This document shows, piece after piece, positions 1 to 5,798 of a DNA stretch of 34,309 bases (positions within the stretch are counted from its first letter, which is position 1; every line of letters starts with the position of its first letter). The position numbers and the translations under genes are program-made. The stretch covers positions 1 to 34,309 of the forward strand of contig CAZAED010000011.1 of assembly GCA_964484145.1 (NCBI GenBank). Reading direction: 5' to 3'. Source of the stretch: JAEUSF01 sp964484145. Its GTDB lineage: Bacteria; Patescibacteriota; Doudnabacteria; UBA920. The notes beneath the pieces were generated by a model. The model was given only the letters and a program-made list of their open reading frames with translations, was not told the DNA's origin and did not search any database.

Positions 1-1964
1 TTTTTTTTGGGAATTGCCAAAACCATACGCTCTTGGGACTCCGAAATCCAAATTTGCCAAGGGGCAAGGCCTGGGTATTTTGTTGGAACACTGTTAAGTT
101 TTACTTCACAGCCGCCACTTTGTTCGGCCATTTCACCAACGGCCGAAGAAAGTCCGCCCGCGCCGCAGTCGGTAATGCTGTTGTAAAGTCCCCGCGCTTC
201 TTTTACTATGGCATCTGTGAATTTTTTTTGAGTTATGGGGTCGCCAATTTGTACGGCAGTAGAAGGGGAGTGTTCGCTTAAGCCCTCTGAAGAAAAAGTC
301 GCGCCATGAATACCGTCAAGTCCGACTCGGCCGCCGACCATAACTATGTAGTCTCCGTTTAGCGCTTTTTTTATGTGGCTGGGCTTACCATTAATTTGCT
401 TTGGAATTAGTCCGACTGTTCCGGCAAACACCAAAGGCTTGCCTCGGTATTTTGGGTCAAAATACATAAAGCCCGAATTAGTCGGAATACCGCTTTGGTT
501 TCCGCCCGCGTTTATGCCGGCAATAACTCCGTCCATAATTCTGCGGGCCGATAACATCTTATTTTTCATCTGCGCGTCTCTATATAGTTCGGTCTCATTG
601 GTTGGTTCTGCGAGGCAAAAGCCATAGGTATTAATTACCGGTTTGGCGCCAAGGCCAAAACCTAAAGCGTCGCGGTTAACTCCCACAATTCCGGTAATTG
701 CCCCGCCAAATGGGTCAAGCGCCGAGGGGGTGTTGTGGGTTTCTACTTTATGGGTAATTAAAAAATCTTCTGTAAATTTTATTGCTCCAGCGTTGTCGGA
801 AAAAACGCTGACACAAAAGTCACCATTGTTGCTTGCCCCAGTACCAGAAGCCGCCGCGGCTTCGGTACGGGGCTTCGTCCTCTTACTTTGTCTTATAACT
901 TCTGTGGCTCTTTTAATATAATGTTTATATAAACCATCTTGTATATTATCAATCGGACTCGTGAAAATTATGTGTTTACAGTGCTCGCTCCAAGTTTGGG
1001 CTAATGTTTCTAACTCTATGTCGGTTGGTTTTCGTCCTAGTTTGTTAAAATAATTTTGTATAGCTTTAAGTTGATATAAATCTAAAGCCAAAGGTCCGCG
1101 TCTTTGTGTCTTGCCGGACCCCGATCCGGCACCCAGGCTATTTTTGTCTGGATCCTGGCTCCCCGGATCGGAGTCCGGGGCAAGCTCAGGCCGGGATGAC
1201 AGTTCTAATATCCCTAACTTCCCAATATCGTGTAGTTCTTTTTCACTCACATTTAAATCTACTTCTAAAACTTTTTTAGTAGATGTTAGTTTAACCACGG
1301 GCAAGTTAGGTAAAAAGCCGTTTTGTTTTTGGAAATCTTTATAGGAAAGTATTGTGGCTTTTTGAATGAGGGGGTTGTAGAGGGAATCTGCGATGATTTG
1401 AGTTTTCTTTCTGTAGTCAGCTGATTTATCAGCTTTCGTTGCTGTGAGTGAGCCCATAAATGGGCTGACTACAGGGGAGAGTGGCTGGGTTTTAAACTGT
1501 ATTAAATACACCTGACTCGAATATACATTTTCATTTTCGCTAAACTTATATCCAGTTCCATCGGCAATTGTTTCTTTGGCCGTATTGCCCACATTGTCGG
1601 TAACTCCCGGAAGAAAACTTATCTCAACCGCAAAATCAAAGTTGTCTTTACTCGTCACCCGCTTGTCCGTCGTAGCTTTAGCGAAGGTGGATAACTCGCC
1701 TGCCCCGTAGTGTGCCGATTTATCGGCTCTACTACTGGGGTCACCCGTAACCGCCTCTTGCGTTACTGGGTTTGCTAAAAGTTCGCAAGCCTTCTTTATT
1801 TGCTCCTTATTTAACTTTGCGTCTACCGTATAACACTCTATTATTTCTACATTCTCCACCTTACCCGAAATTCCCAGGGAATTAAAAAACCCGCGTCTAG
1901 ATACACTGCGGGCGTCGGGGACTTTTGCTTTAACCTCAATTCTTAGTGCCTGTGGTTTAGGCAT
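1..1964 (-). CDS. purL: Phosphoribosylformylglycinamidine synthase (PurS-PurL type), 5' part only
   Basis: This is the FGAM synthase large subunit of de novo purine synthesis, which converts FGAR plus glutamine-derived ammonia and ATP to FGAM. It starts at the ATG at 1964 (MPKPQALRIEVKAK) and runs off the left edge without a stop. A PurS-like N-terminus (VKAKVPDARS) precedes PurL motifs: QTWSEHCKH, KVETHNTPSALDPFGGAITG, GVIAGINAGGNQSGIPT and ITDCGAGGLSSAVGEMA. The reading frame is open throughout. It is lengthened by at least four low-complexity stretches (SSRADKSAHYGAGELSTFAK, SPFMGSLTATKADKSADY, LAPDSDPGSQDPDKN, TEAAAASGTG), each encoded by strong inverted repeats listed separately. The purL function is secure; whether the swollen protein is fully active is unknown. 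Confidence 0.93.
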   Translation of the reverse strand, partial: MPKPQALRIEVKAKVPDARSVSRRGFFNSLGISGKVENVEIIECYTVDAKLNKEQIKKACELLANPVTQEAVTGDPSSRADKSAHYGAGELSTFAKATTDKRVTSKDNFDFAVEISFLPGVTDNVGNTAKETIADGTGYKFSENENVYSSQVYLIQFKTQPLSPVVSPFMGSLTATKADKSADYRKKTQIIADSLYNPLIQKATILSYKDFQKQNGFLPNLPVVKLTSTKKVLEVDLNVSEKELHDIGKLGILELSSRPELAPDSDPGSQDPDKNSLGAGSGSGKTQRRGPLALDLYQLKAIQNYFNKLGRKPTDIELETLAQTWSEHCKHIIFTSPIDNIQDGLYKHYIKRATEVIRQSKRTKPRTEAAAASGTGASNNGDFCVSVFSDNAGAIKFTEDFLITHKVETHNTPSALDPFGGAITGIVGVNRDALGFGLGAKPVINTYGFCLAEPTNETELYRDAQMKNKMLSARRIMDGVIAGINAGGNQSGIPTNSGFMYFDPKYRGKPLVFAGTVGLIPKQINGKPSHIKKALNGDYIVMVGGRVGLDGIHGATFSSEGLSEHSPSTAVQIGDPITQKKFTDAIVKEARGLYNSITDCGAGGLSSAVGEMAEQSGGCEVKLNSVPTKYPGLAPWQIWISESQERMVLAIPKK
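835..873. repeat. In-frame palindromic insert P4 within purL
   Basis: A 39-bp near-perfect inverted repeat: GCCCC, GTACC and GAAGCCGC on the left mirror CGCGGCTTC, GGTAC and GGGGC on the right. It encodes roughly PRTEAAAASGTG between conserved purL segments, so it looks like an insertion that kept the frame. Confidence 0.7.
1109..1201. repeat. In-frame palindromic insert P1 within purL
   Basis: About 93 bp (31 codons) with two hairpins, GCCGGA/TCCGGC (1113-1130) and CCCCGGA/TCCGGGG (near 1161-1180). It encodes roughly SSRPELAPDSDPGSQDPDKN and following residues in purL. It resembles the short palindromic elements known to invade coding sequences in Rickettsia (RPE); membership in any named family is inference. 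Confidence 0.7.
1411..1474. repeat. In-frame palindromic insert P2 within purL (cruciform)
   Basis: The outer arms CTGTAGTCAGC (1411-1421) and GCTGACTACAG (1464-1474) are perfect 11-bp complements. Inside are two further perfect hairpins, GCTGATTTATCAGC and GCCCATAAATGGGC, so the DNA or RNA can fold as a three-way cruciform. In purL it encodes roughly VVSPFMGSLTATKADKSADY. Confidence 0.75.
1654..1747. repeat. In-frame palindromic insert P3 within purL
   Basis: It contains CCCCGTAGT...ACTACTGGGG arms around the perfect hairpin GCCGATTTATCGGC, and is bounded by two copies of GTCACCCG (1654-1661, 1740-1747). It encodes roughly SSRADKSAHYGAGELSTFAK. The direct repeats are 86 bp apart, not a multiple of three, so they are not a simple target duplication. 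Confidence 0.65.
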
Positions 1965-2058
1965 TGGGGCAAATGAAAATTAATTGATATTTGGATATTA
2001 GATATTAACCAACATTGTCTTGCTAAAACCTAATTTCTAAAAGCTAATACCTAAAATA

Positions 2059-2087
2059 ATTATAGCGAAGTTTTGGATTTTGGGCAA
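2059..2087 (-). promoter_or_regulatory. Likely purL promoter
   Basis: On the minus strand, TTGCCC (2087-2082), a 17-bp spacer and TATAAT (2064-2059) lie about 95 bp upstream of the purL ATG. No clear SD precedes the ATG. Confidence 0.5.
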
Positions 2088-2130
2088 AAAAAAGCCCCTT
2101 TGGAAAACGGATTGTGTAATCGGTTTTCGC
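2083..2130 (-). terminator. Probable terminator of the small membrane gene at 2177-2296
   Basis: An imperfect 12-bp hairpin (2102-2113 with 2118-2129, two mismatches) is followed on the minus strand by GGGC, eight T (2093-2086) and GCCC. The T run is a few bases away from the stem, so efficiency is uncertain. Confidence 0.45.
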
Positions 2131-2176
2131 AGGCAGGTGGGGCGGTGCCGGATGGCGGATTTCAGGCAGATCTTCG

Positions 2177-2296
2177 CTACTTGAAGATGGTTGCCCAGAT
2201 GGCAAGCGCGAGTACCACAATGACCATTGCTAGCCACCATGGAAAACCCGTACTTTTTCTTGACGATGGCTTGTCATCAAAAAATTTTCCCGGCAT
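2177..2296 (-). CDS. 39-residue single-pass membrane protein
   Basis: This gene falls below usual ORF cut-offs. It starts at the ATG at 2296, eight bases after a strong SD (AAAGGAGG), and stops at TAG 2179-2177. The product begins MPGKFFDDKPSSRKSTGFPW, with a charged head of about 18 residues followed by one hydrophobic helix (WWLAMVIVVLALAIWATIF, about residues 20-38), predicted N-in with almost no external tail. A minus-strand TATAAT (2367-2362) with a weak TTAAAA -35 lies upstream, and a hairpin with a T run follows. It belongs to the class of small, SD-led, G+C-richer cassettes in this window. I do not recognise a family; a membrane microprotein is the most that can be said. Confidence 0.7.
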   Translation of the reverse strand: MPGKFFDDKPSSRKSTGFPWWLAMVIVVLALAIWATIFK

Positions 2297-2361
2297 ACTT
2301 CACCTCCTTTGCTTGAACATTCGAACGCCTTCATATTACGCCTAATGTAGAAATACTACAA

Positions 2362-2390
2362 ATTATAGAAACTACTGAATTATATTTTAA
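2362..2390 (-). promoter_or_regulatory. Probable promoter of the 39-residue membrane protein
   Basis: Minus-strand TTAAAA (2390-2385), a 17-bp spacer and TATAAT (2367-2362), about 65 bp upstream of the start. The surrounding 2340-2470 is A+T-rich and carries several TGTAG/CTACA words of unknown meaning. Confidence 0.45.
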
Positions 2391-2472
2391 AATTTACTAC
2401 GAAAAACTACAGAAGCGAGAGTAAAAGGTTTTTGTAGTTTTTTGTAGTGTATATATTATCTTTCTGTAGATA

Positions 2473-2494
2473 TAAAAAAACCGCCCTAAAGGCG
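2473..2494 (-). terminator. Terminator of the secreted protein gene 2641-3177
   Basis: On the minus strand a short CGCC/GGCG hairpin is followed by seven T and ATATC. The 3' side, GCGGTTTTTTTATATC, is identical to the terminator at 3360-3379. Confidence 0.65.
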
Positions 2495-2504
2495 TTTATA
2501 AAAA

Positions 2505-2640
2505 AAGGGATCCGGGGATCCCACATGGCGCAAGAATTTGCGTGTACATGCGAGATCCCCGGTTTCAGGGGGCTTCGAGGTTAGCGGCCGGCGCTCATCG
2601 CCGGCGCAGAGAGAAAGCTTAACACGAACGATCGGATCGG
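2505..2640 (-). other. Structured 3' untranslated region of the 2641-3177 transcript
   Basis: Between the stop codon and the terminator lie two strong hairpins: GCCGGCG/CGCCGGC (2587-2605), and CCGGGGATC (2512-2520) paired with GATCCCCGG (2554-2562), with a further CGCAA/TTGCG hairpin inside. No ORF is supported here. The hairpins could stabilise the mRNA or be processed to a small RNA. Confidence 0.5.
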
Positions 2641-3177
2641 TTAGGCGAGGGCCGTGAGGCCCGTACCTCCTTTCTGGAGGTCTGCAGCAGCAGTATTGGC
2701 GGTGGCCGTCAGTGTGCTCACGAAGTGAGTCACAGTGGCGGGAGCAGTGCCAGGAAGATCGACCGCGAAGTCATTCGCCATGATGCGGGCGGTGTTCACG
2801 GTGGTGTTCAGGGTATTGGCGGTGCCGGCGGCGATGTCGGCAATGGCGGTGGAACCAAGGGTAGTGGCGGTCAAGGTTACGTCGGTGATCTGAATGCGCG
2901 TCATGTTTGTGTTACGTGCCTGGTCACCGTAGGCGCCTGGCGCGACGAAATGAACAACAGCAAATTCCGGTGCAACCGTGATCGTGTTTCCTTGTTTGGT
3001 GGCGCCGAGAGCGCCGGCTTGATTCAGGATCGGGTTCACGTTTACGGACATCGTTGCGCCGGGGGGCGCTGTGCCGTGTGTCTGATTGAGCGGGGCGGCC
3101 ATGCATAGGCTGAGAGCCAGGGTGATGGCGCCGGTAACGACCAAGCGAACAATGGCGGTGGCCTTCAAATGGGTCAT
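2641..3177 (-). CDS. Secreted Ala/Thr-rich orphan protein (178 aa)
   Basis: Starts at the ATG at 3177, preceded by an SD (AAAGGAA) and a consensus promoter at 3264-3292. The N-terminus is a Sec signal peptide (ATAIVRLVVTGAITLALSLC, then MAAP; likely cleavage near residue 28). The mature part is rich in Ala, Thr, Val and Asn, with alternating hydrophobic residues (NTITVAPEFAVVHFV, IQITDVTLTATTLG) typical of an all-beta secreted protein, and has no Cys after the signal. G+C content is visibly higher than in purL. Two other open frames overlap it, but only this one has promoter, SD, signal peptide and terminator in register. No family recognised. It resembles the next gene (3518-4210) in architecture, not clearly in sequence. 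Confidence 0.75.
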   Translation of the reverse strand: MTHLKATAIVRLVVTGAITLALSLCMAAPLNQTHGTAPPGATMSVNVNPILNQAGALGATKQGNTITVAPEFAVVHFVAPGAYGDQARNTNMTRIQITDVTLTATTLGSTAIADIAAGTANTLNTTVNTARIMANDFAVDLPGTAPATVTHFVSTLTATANTAAADLQKGGTGLTALA

Positions 3178-3263
3178 CGTCAGGTTCCTTTCTAGCTAGG
3201 TTACCTCGAAGAGGCATTTCTGGCCGAGGGGCCAGAGAATGAATCCTCCTGAGGATTACAAAA

Positions 3264-3292
3264 ATAATAAAGTACTAGTAAATATTTGTCAA
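3264..3292 (-). promoter_or_regulatory. Consensus promoter for 2641-3177
   Basis: On the minus strand: TTGACA (3292-3287), a 17-bp spacer, TATTAT (3269-3264), about 85 bp upstream of the start. An 11-bp word ATTACTTAGAT (3326-3336) upstream recurs at 4304-4314, upstream of the next promoter. Confidence 0.8.
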
Positions 3293-3359
3293 ATTTTTAG
3301 ATCAGACGTACGCAAATATATACAGATTACTTAGATGTAATTTTATGCCCGTATGATAT

Positions 3360-3379
3360 AAAAAAACCGCAAAAAGCGG
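3360..3379 (-). terminator. Terminator of the secreted protein gene 3518-4210
   Basis: Minus-strand hairpin CCGC-TTTTT-GCGG followed by seven T and ATATC. Confidence 0.75.
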
Positions 3380-3388
3380 AAATGGGGT

Positions 3389-3517
3389 GGCGGAGTCTGG
3401 GGGATGCTACAGACTCCGCCGGGCGCAGGCAGCGAGGATGAAGCCGCCTGCAAGATTGAGAAAGTCACTCCTTTATGATTGCGGGGTTCCCCGGTTGCCC
3501 GGGGTTCCCTTTACTAT
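3389..3517 (-). other. Structured 3' untranslated region of the 3518-4210 transcript
   Basis: Contains a perfect 11-bp stem (GGCGGAGTCTG 3389-3399 with CAGACTCCGCC 3410-3420), then GCAGGC/GCCTGC (3425-3451) and a CCCGGGG-type hairpin near 3483-3510. No ORF is supported. As at 2505-2640, strong hairpins lie between the stop and the terminator. Confidence 0.55.
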
Positions 3518-4210
3518 CTAGCGAACATGCACGTCGCCGATGCTGGCGTGCGAGCCGTTACCGATGGCTGTTGCCGTCGAACCTGTTGAGTGAATCCGCA
3601 CATGAGAATTGACCACGTGATTCATCGTCTGGTTCTTGGCAGGGGTGGATTCCACAGTTGTCGAACCCGCTGTGGGAGGGGAGCTGCCGGCAATGGCAGC
3701 TAAAACAAGTGGAGCCGGGATCATCGTTACGTCGTAGTTAGATCCGGTCTGATTCTCCTGCCACCTGTCCTCGATGGACCGGGGGGAAGAGTTCAGGTAA
3801 CTGCCCCAAACATCACTGTTGACGCTCGGGGGCCAGTTGGAACCGTTCGTGCAGGGTGCACCGATAGCCAATCGTGTAGTCTGTGCAACAGAACTTCCAC
3901 ACCTTGTGCCGATCGGCTGAGCCGTGTTGTTGGTTGTTGCCGCGCACGCGCCGTCGCGTGCGGGCTGGGCGTAGATGCCGACAACAGTCGTGTTGCGGCA
4001 GGGGTTGATGGAGGCCGCGAGTCCGGGAGGGGACTGCGCCGTCTGGTTGTTGTTTCCGATCGCATAGATGCTGCCAGTGCCTGACGTGGCTTGAGCAGCA
4101 AACAATGCGGCGGGTTGAGTGGCTTGAGCGGACATTGGGATGTCCAGTCCGAACATGCACACTACGATCGCTAACAGCGCCAGAGTTTTTGTCACGTTGA
4201 AGCGTGGCAT
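3518..4210 (-). CDS. Secreted orphan protein (230 aa)
   Basis: Starts at the ATG at 4210 with an SD (AGAGGTAAAG) and a consensus promoter at 4261-4289. The signal peptide is TLALLAIVVCMFGLDIPM followed by SAQA, with likely cleavage after residue 31. The mature chain is Asn/Thr/Ser/Ala-rich with few charges (YAIGNNNQTAQSPPG, GSTTVESTPAKNQTMNH), four cysteines (residues about 72, 88, 104 and 119) that could form two disulfides, and a His-rich tail ending IGDVHVR. This composition suits an extracellular beta-rich or fibre-like protein. No family recognised. Two alternative overlapping frames lack an SD and a signal peptide and were left out. Confidence 0.75.
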   Translation of the reverse strand: MPRFNVTKTLALLAIVVCMFGLDIPMSAQATQPAALFAAQATSGTGSIYAIGNNNQTAQSPPGLAASINPCRNTTVVGIYAQPARDGACAATTNNTAQPIGTRCGSSVAQTTRLAIGAPCTNGSNWPPSVNSDVWGSYLNSSPRSIEDRWQENQTGSNYDVTMIPAPLVLAAIAGSSPPTAGSTTVESTPAKNQTMNHVVNSHVRIHSTGSTATAIGNGSHASIGDVHVR

Positions 4211-4260
4211 TCTTTACCTCTTGCTTGTTTGATCTGCACTAAACTTCAGTGCTTTAAAAA

Positions 4261-4289
4261 AGTATATTTTAGCCAGCAAATATTGTCAA
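4261..4289 (-). promoter_or_regulatory. Consensus promoter for 3518-4210
   Basis: Minus strand: TTGACA (4289-4284), 17-bp spacer, TATACT (4266-4261), about 50 bp upstream of the start. The upstream word ATTACTTAGAT (4304-4314) is shared with the promoter at 3264-3292. Confidence 0.8.
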
Positions 4290-4361
4290 AGACTACAGAA
4301 CCCATTACTTAGATTCAGTAATTTTTTGTAGCATTCTTATATTTAGATAGTCTTTTGTAGT

Positions 4362-4389
4362 TTTAAAAACCCGCCTCCGTAGTTGGCGG
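4362..4389 (-). terminator. Minus-strand terminator ending the 4390-4724 segment
   Basis: CCGCC/GGCGG hairpin followed on the minus strand by GTTTTT. No convincing minus-strand ORF precedes it, which suggests that a non-coding RNA ends here. Confidence 0.6.
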
Positions 4390-4724
4390 ATGAGCGGGGA
4401 GGGAGTTAAAGGAGGGAGGAGAAGACTAAAGATGCGAATTCTTCTCCCGTTTTGTTGCGGGGTTAAGCGTGGGTTAAGCGGGGTAACGGTCGGGGTGTTG
4501 GGGGTGGTCTTGACTAGGTTCCACCCAGGCGGGACTTTTGGTTTGCCGTACGCATCTTACGGCGAGTTACCCAAAACTAGAAAATTTGTACGCCCTATAG
4601 GATTAGCGCACATTTTTCCTCTTTTTGGATTTTAGTGACTAGCGAATGCTAGTCGTAAATTGGAGGCAGGTCATGACCCCTTTCTTCCGAGGGGTCTCCC
4701 GGGTCTTCGCAATATATGAACATA
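4390..4724 (-). ncRNA. Candidate structured non-coding RNA (about 360 nt, unclassified)
   Basis: A 600-bp gap without a secure gene holds a G+C-rich block with many perfect stems: GGAGAAG/CTTCTCC (4418-4447), GGGTGG/CCACCC (4502-4526), GCCGTA/TACGGC (4545-4563), GACTAGC/GCTAGTC around GAAT (4637-4654) and GACCCCT/AGGGGTC (4675-4696). On the minus strand it sits between a weak promoter (TTTTCA, 17 bp, TAGAAT at 4759-4731) and a terminator, and minus frames are full of stops. I looked for RNase P, tmRNA and SRP RNA signature sequences and did not find them. The competing view is the plus-strand ORF at 4432-4635. Confidence 0.4.
4432..4635 (+). CDS. Possible 67-residue orphan ORF (competes with the RNA call)
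   Basis: An ATG at 4432 follows a purine-rich SD-like run (GGAGGGAGGAGAAG) and opens a 67-codon frame beginning MRILLPFCCGVKRGLSGVTV. It has a moderately hydrophobic N-terminus, no clear domain, and no good plus-strand promoter or terminator. The GACTAGC/GCTAGTC hairpin overlaps just past the stop but has no T run. Either this is a cassette gene like its neighbours or a chance frame within a structured RNA. Confidence 0.25.
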   Translation: MRILLPFCCGVKRGLSGVTVGVLGVVLTRFHPGGTFGLPYASYGELPKTRKFVRPIGLAHIFPLFGF

Positions 4725-4752
4725 AAAAATATTCTATCACCATTCCACTATT

Positions 4753-4781
4753 TTGAAAAGCCTTTATAGGTTACCTAGACA
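4753..4781 (+). promoter_or_regulatory. Probable promoter of the 4827-5196 mini-operon
   Basis: TTGAAA (4753-4758), a 17-bp spacer and TAGACA (4776-4781). Its -35 overlaps that of a possible divergent minus-strand promoter (4731-4759). Confidence 0.4.
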
Positions 4782-4826
4782 AAGGTTTGGGGGGTTTGGT
4801 AGACTTTGGGGGAAAGGAGGGGTCGT

Positions 4827-5072
4827 ATGATCCCACTATTGTTGGTTGTAAGTTTGTTGTTGGGAGTCGTGGGCGGTGTTCCGATGTTGTGGGGAAACCG
4901 CGTCTGGAAAAGGCGGAAACATTATTGCAGGGAAGCAAAGGCCTGCGAAATGGTTTTGGATTGTCCGTGTATGCCCTGGTGGGTTGGGCTGTCTAGGCGC
5001 CTGCGCTGGGCATTTAACCGTTCCGAAATTTTGTTCCAAATTGGCCGGTGGGCACGGCCGGGGAGGAGTTAG
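4827..5072 (+). CDS. Small membrane or secreted Cys/Trp-rich protein (81 aa)
   Basis: The ATG at 4827 is chosen because a perfect SD (AAAGGAGG) lies 7 bases upstream and the product then opens with a hydrophobic segment (MIPLLLVVSLLLGVVGG, then VPMLW). This is followed by a basic, Cys-rich middle (RKHYCREAKACEMVLDCPCM, four Cys in about 17 residues), a PWWVG motif and a basic tail. It could be a signal-anchored peptide with a metal- or disulfide-bearing Cys cluster. The stop TAG at 5070-5072 overlaps the SD region of the next ORF, so the two are probably translationally coupled. No family recognised. Confidence 0.6.
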   Translation: MIPLLLVVSLLLGVVGGVPMLWGNRVWKRRKHYCREAKACEMVLDCPCMPWWVGLSRRLRWAFNRSEILFQIGRWARPGRS

Positions 5073-5073
5073 T

Positions 5074-5196
5074 ATGGAACCAATACTCGGGATTCGTTAT
5101 TTGGCCGAGACTCGGCCAAAGGGTGATTATTGGCTGATTCCATCCTGGCTGTTTCGTCTGCTTTTGTTTTTTTGCGACTGCGGCCGGCGGTTCTAA
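5074..5196 (+). CDS. 40-residue peptide, second gene of the mini-operon
   Basis: The ATG at 5074 lies 1 bp beyond the upstream stop, with its SD (GGGGAGGAG) inside the end of the previous gene. The product starts MEPILGIRYLAETRPKGDYW and has a short hydrophobic segment (WLIPSWLFRLLLFF) and a CDCGRRF end. A terminator follows at 5223-5270, so the two small genes form one transcription unit. No homologue recognised. Confidence 0.5.
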   Translation: MEPILGIRYLAETRPKGDYWLIPSWLFRLLLFFCDCGRRF

Positions 5197-5222
5197 ATGC
5201 CGGCTGCTCACAACAGAACGTC

Positions 5223-5270
5223 AGGCGCTGGAAAAAGGGATTTATTTCTTTTTCCCAGCGCCTTTTACTT
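5223..5270 (+). terminator. Intrinsic terminator of the 4827-5196 unit
   Basis: GGCGCTGG plus an A run (5224-5236) pairs with a T run plus CCCAGCGCC (to 5262), followed by TTTT. Confidence 0.8.
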
Positions 5271-5293
5271 TTGCCTGTCAAGAAGTAAGGGGA

Positions 5294-5322
5294 TTGACAT
5301 AAGTAAGGAAATTATTCAGAAT
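5294..5322 (+). promoter_or_regulatory. Promoter of 5368-5646
   Basis: TTGACA (5294-5299), 17-bp spacer, CAGAAT (5317-5322), about 45 bp before the start codon. Confidence 0.65.
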
Positions 5323-5367
5323 TTAGAAGTTAGATTCGGCCCCGAGGGGCTTTTGAGGAGGATTGCG

Positions 5368-5646
5368 ATGACGCTTCTCTTTTTGAAGAGATGGGTAATT
5401 GCGTGGTTTTTTGGAGGCGTTGTAATTGGCGCCTTTGTACTGGCCAACATATTTTTCAACCCAGCGCTACAGGACCTGTACAGGGTCAAGTTTGCGCTTG
5501 GATGTGGTGTTGGGTTTTGGAGTTTGTTTGGTCTTATTGCCTGGGGTGAAGGCGACGTCGATTGGCAATCTCTGGCCGATCTCCCAACGGCCGCTCAACT
5601 TGACTGGGACAAGCAATGGGAGAAAATCAAATCTGGCAACAAGTAG
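5368..5646 (+). CDS. Two-helix membrane protein (92 aa)
   Basis: The ATG at 5368 has a strong SD (GAGGAGG) 6 bases upstream; a longer frame from 5197 has no SD and crosses the previous terminator and this promoter, so it was not used. There are two predicted membrane helices, about residues 10-28 (VIAWFFGGVVIGAFVLANIF) and 44-60 (FALGCGVGFWSLFGLIAWG), then an acidic soluble tail (GEGDVDWQSLADLPTAAQLD) ending KSGNK. It has its own promoter and a strong terminator. No family recognised; a small membrane helper or toxin-like protein cannot be told apart from sequence alone. Confidence 0.65.
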   Translation: MTLLFLKRWVIAWFFGGVVIGAFVLANIFFNPALQDLYRVKFALGCGVGFWSLFGLIAWGEGDVDWQSLADLPTAAQLDWDKQWEKIKSGNK

Positions 5647-5663
5647 ACACCGCCCTTTCTCGT

Positions 5664-5700
5664 TTCCGGGGGAACTCAAACCCCCGGAACTTTTTATTTT
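5664..5700 (+). terminator. Intrinsic terminator of 5368-5646
   Basis: Perfect stem TTCCGGGGG (5664-5672) / CCCCCGGAA (5681-5689), then CTTTTTATTTTAT. Confidence 0.9.
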
Positions 5701-5798
5701 ATCTTTAAAGTTCTATAATATATTTACAAAATATAAATTTACATACATTACACAAATCTATAAATTCTGTAGGTTTCCGTAGTGTATTTCTGTAGCCT

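Noticed and set aside
1654..1747. GTCACCCG as a target-site duplication of purL insert P3
   Set aside because: Removing one copy plus the interval deletes 86 bp and breaks the purL frame, so simple insertion with that duplication does not work.
2725..3108. 127-codon plus-strand open frame
   Set aside because: It is antisense to the secreted-protein gene, which alone has promoter, SD, signal peptide and terminator; the frame has no SD and a Gly/His-rich shadow composition.
4390..4724. RNase P RNA, tmRNA or SRP RNA
   Set aside because: Length would suit RNase P, but the conserved GAGGAAAGTCC-type core, a tmRNA tag reading frame, a tRNA-like end and the SRP tetraloop region were not found by eye.
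5197..5367. N-terminal extension of the 92-residue membrane protein to 149 aa
   Set aside because: It would cross a terminator and the TTGACA promoter and lacks an SD; the ATG at 5368 has one.
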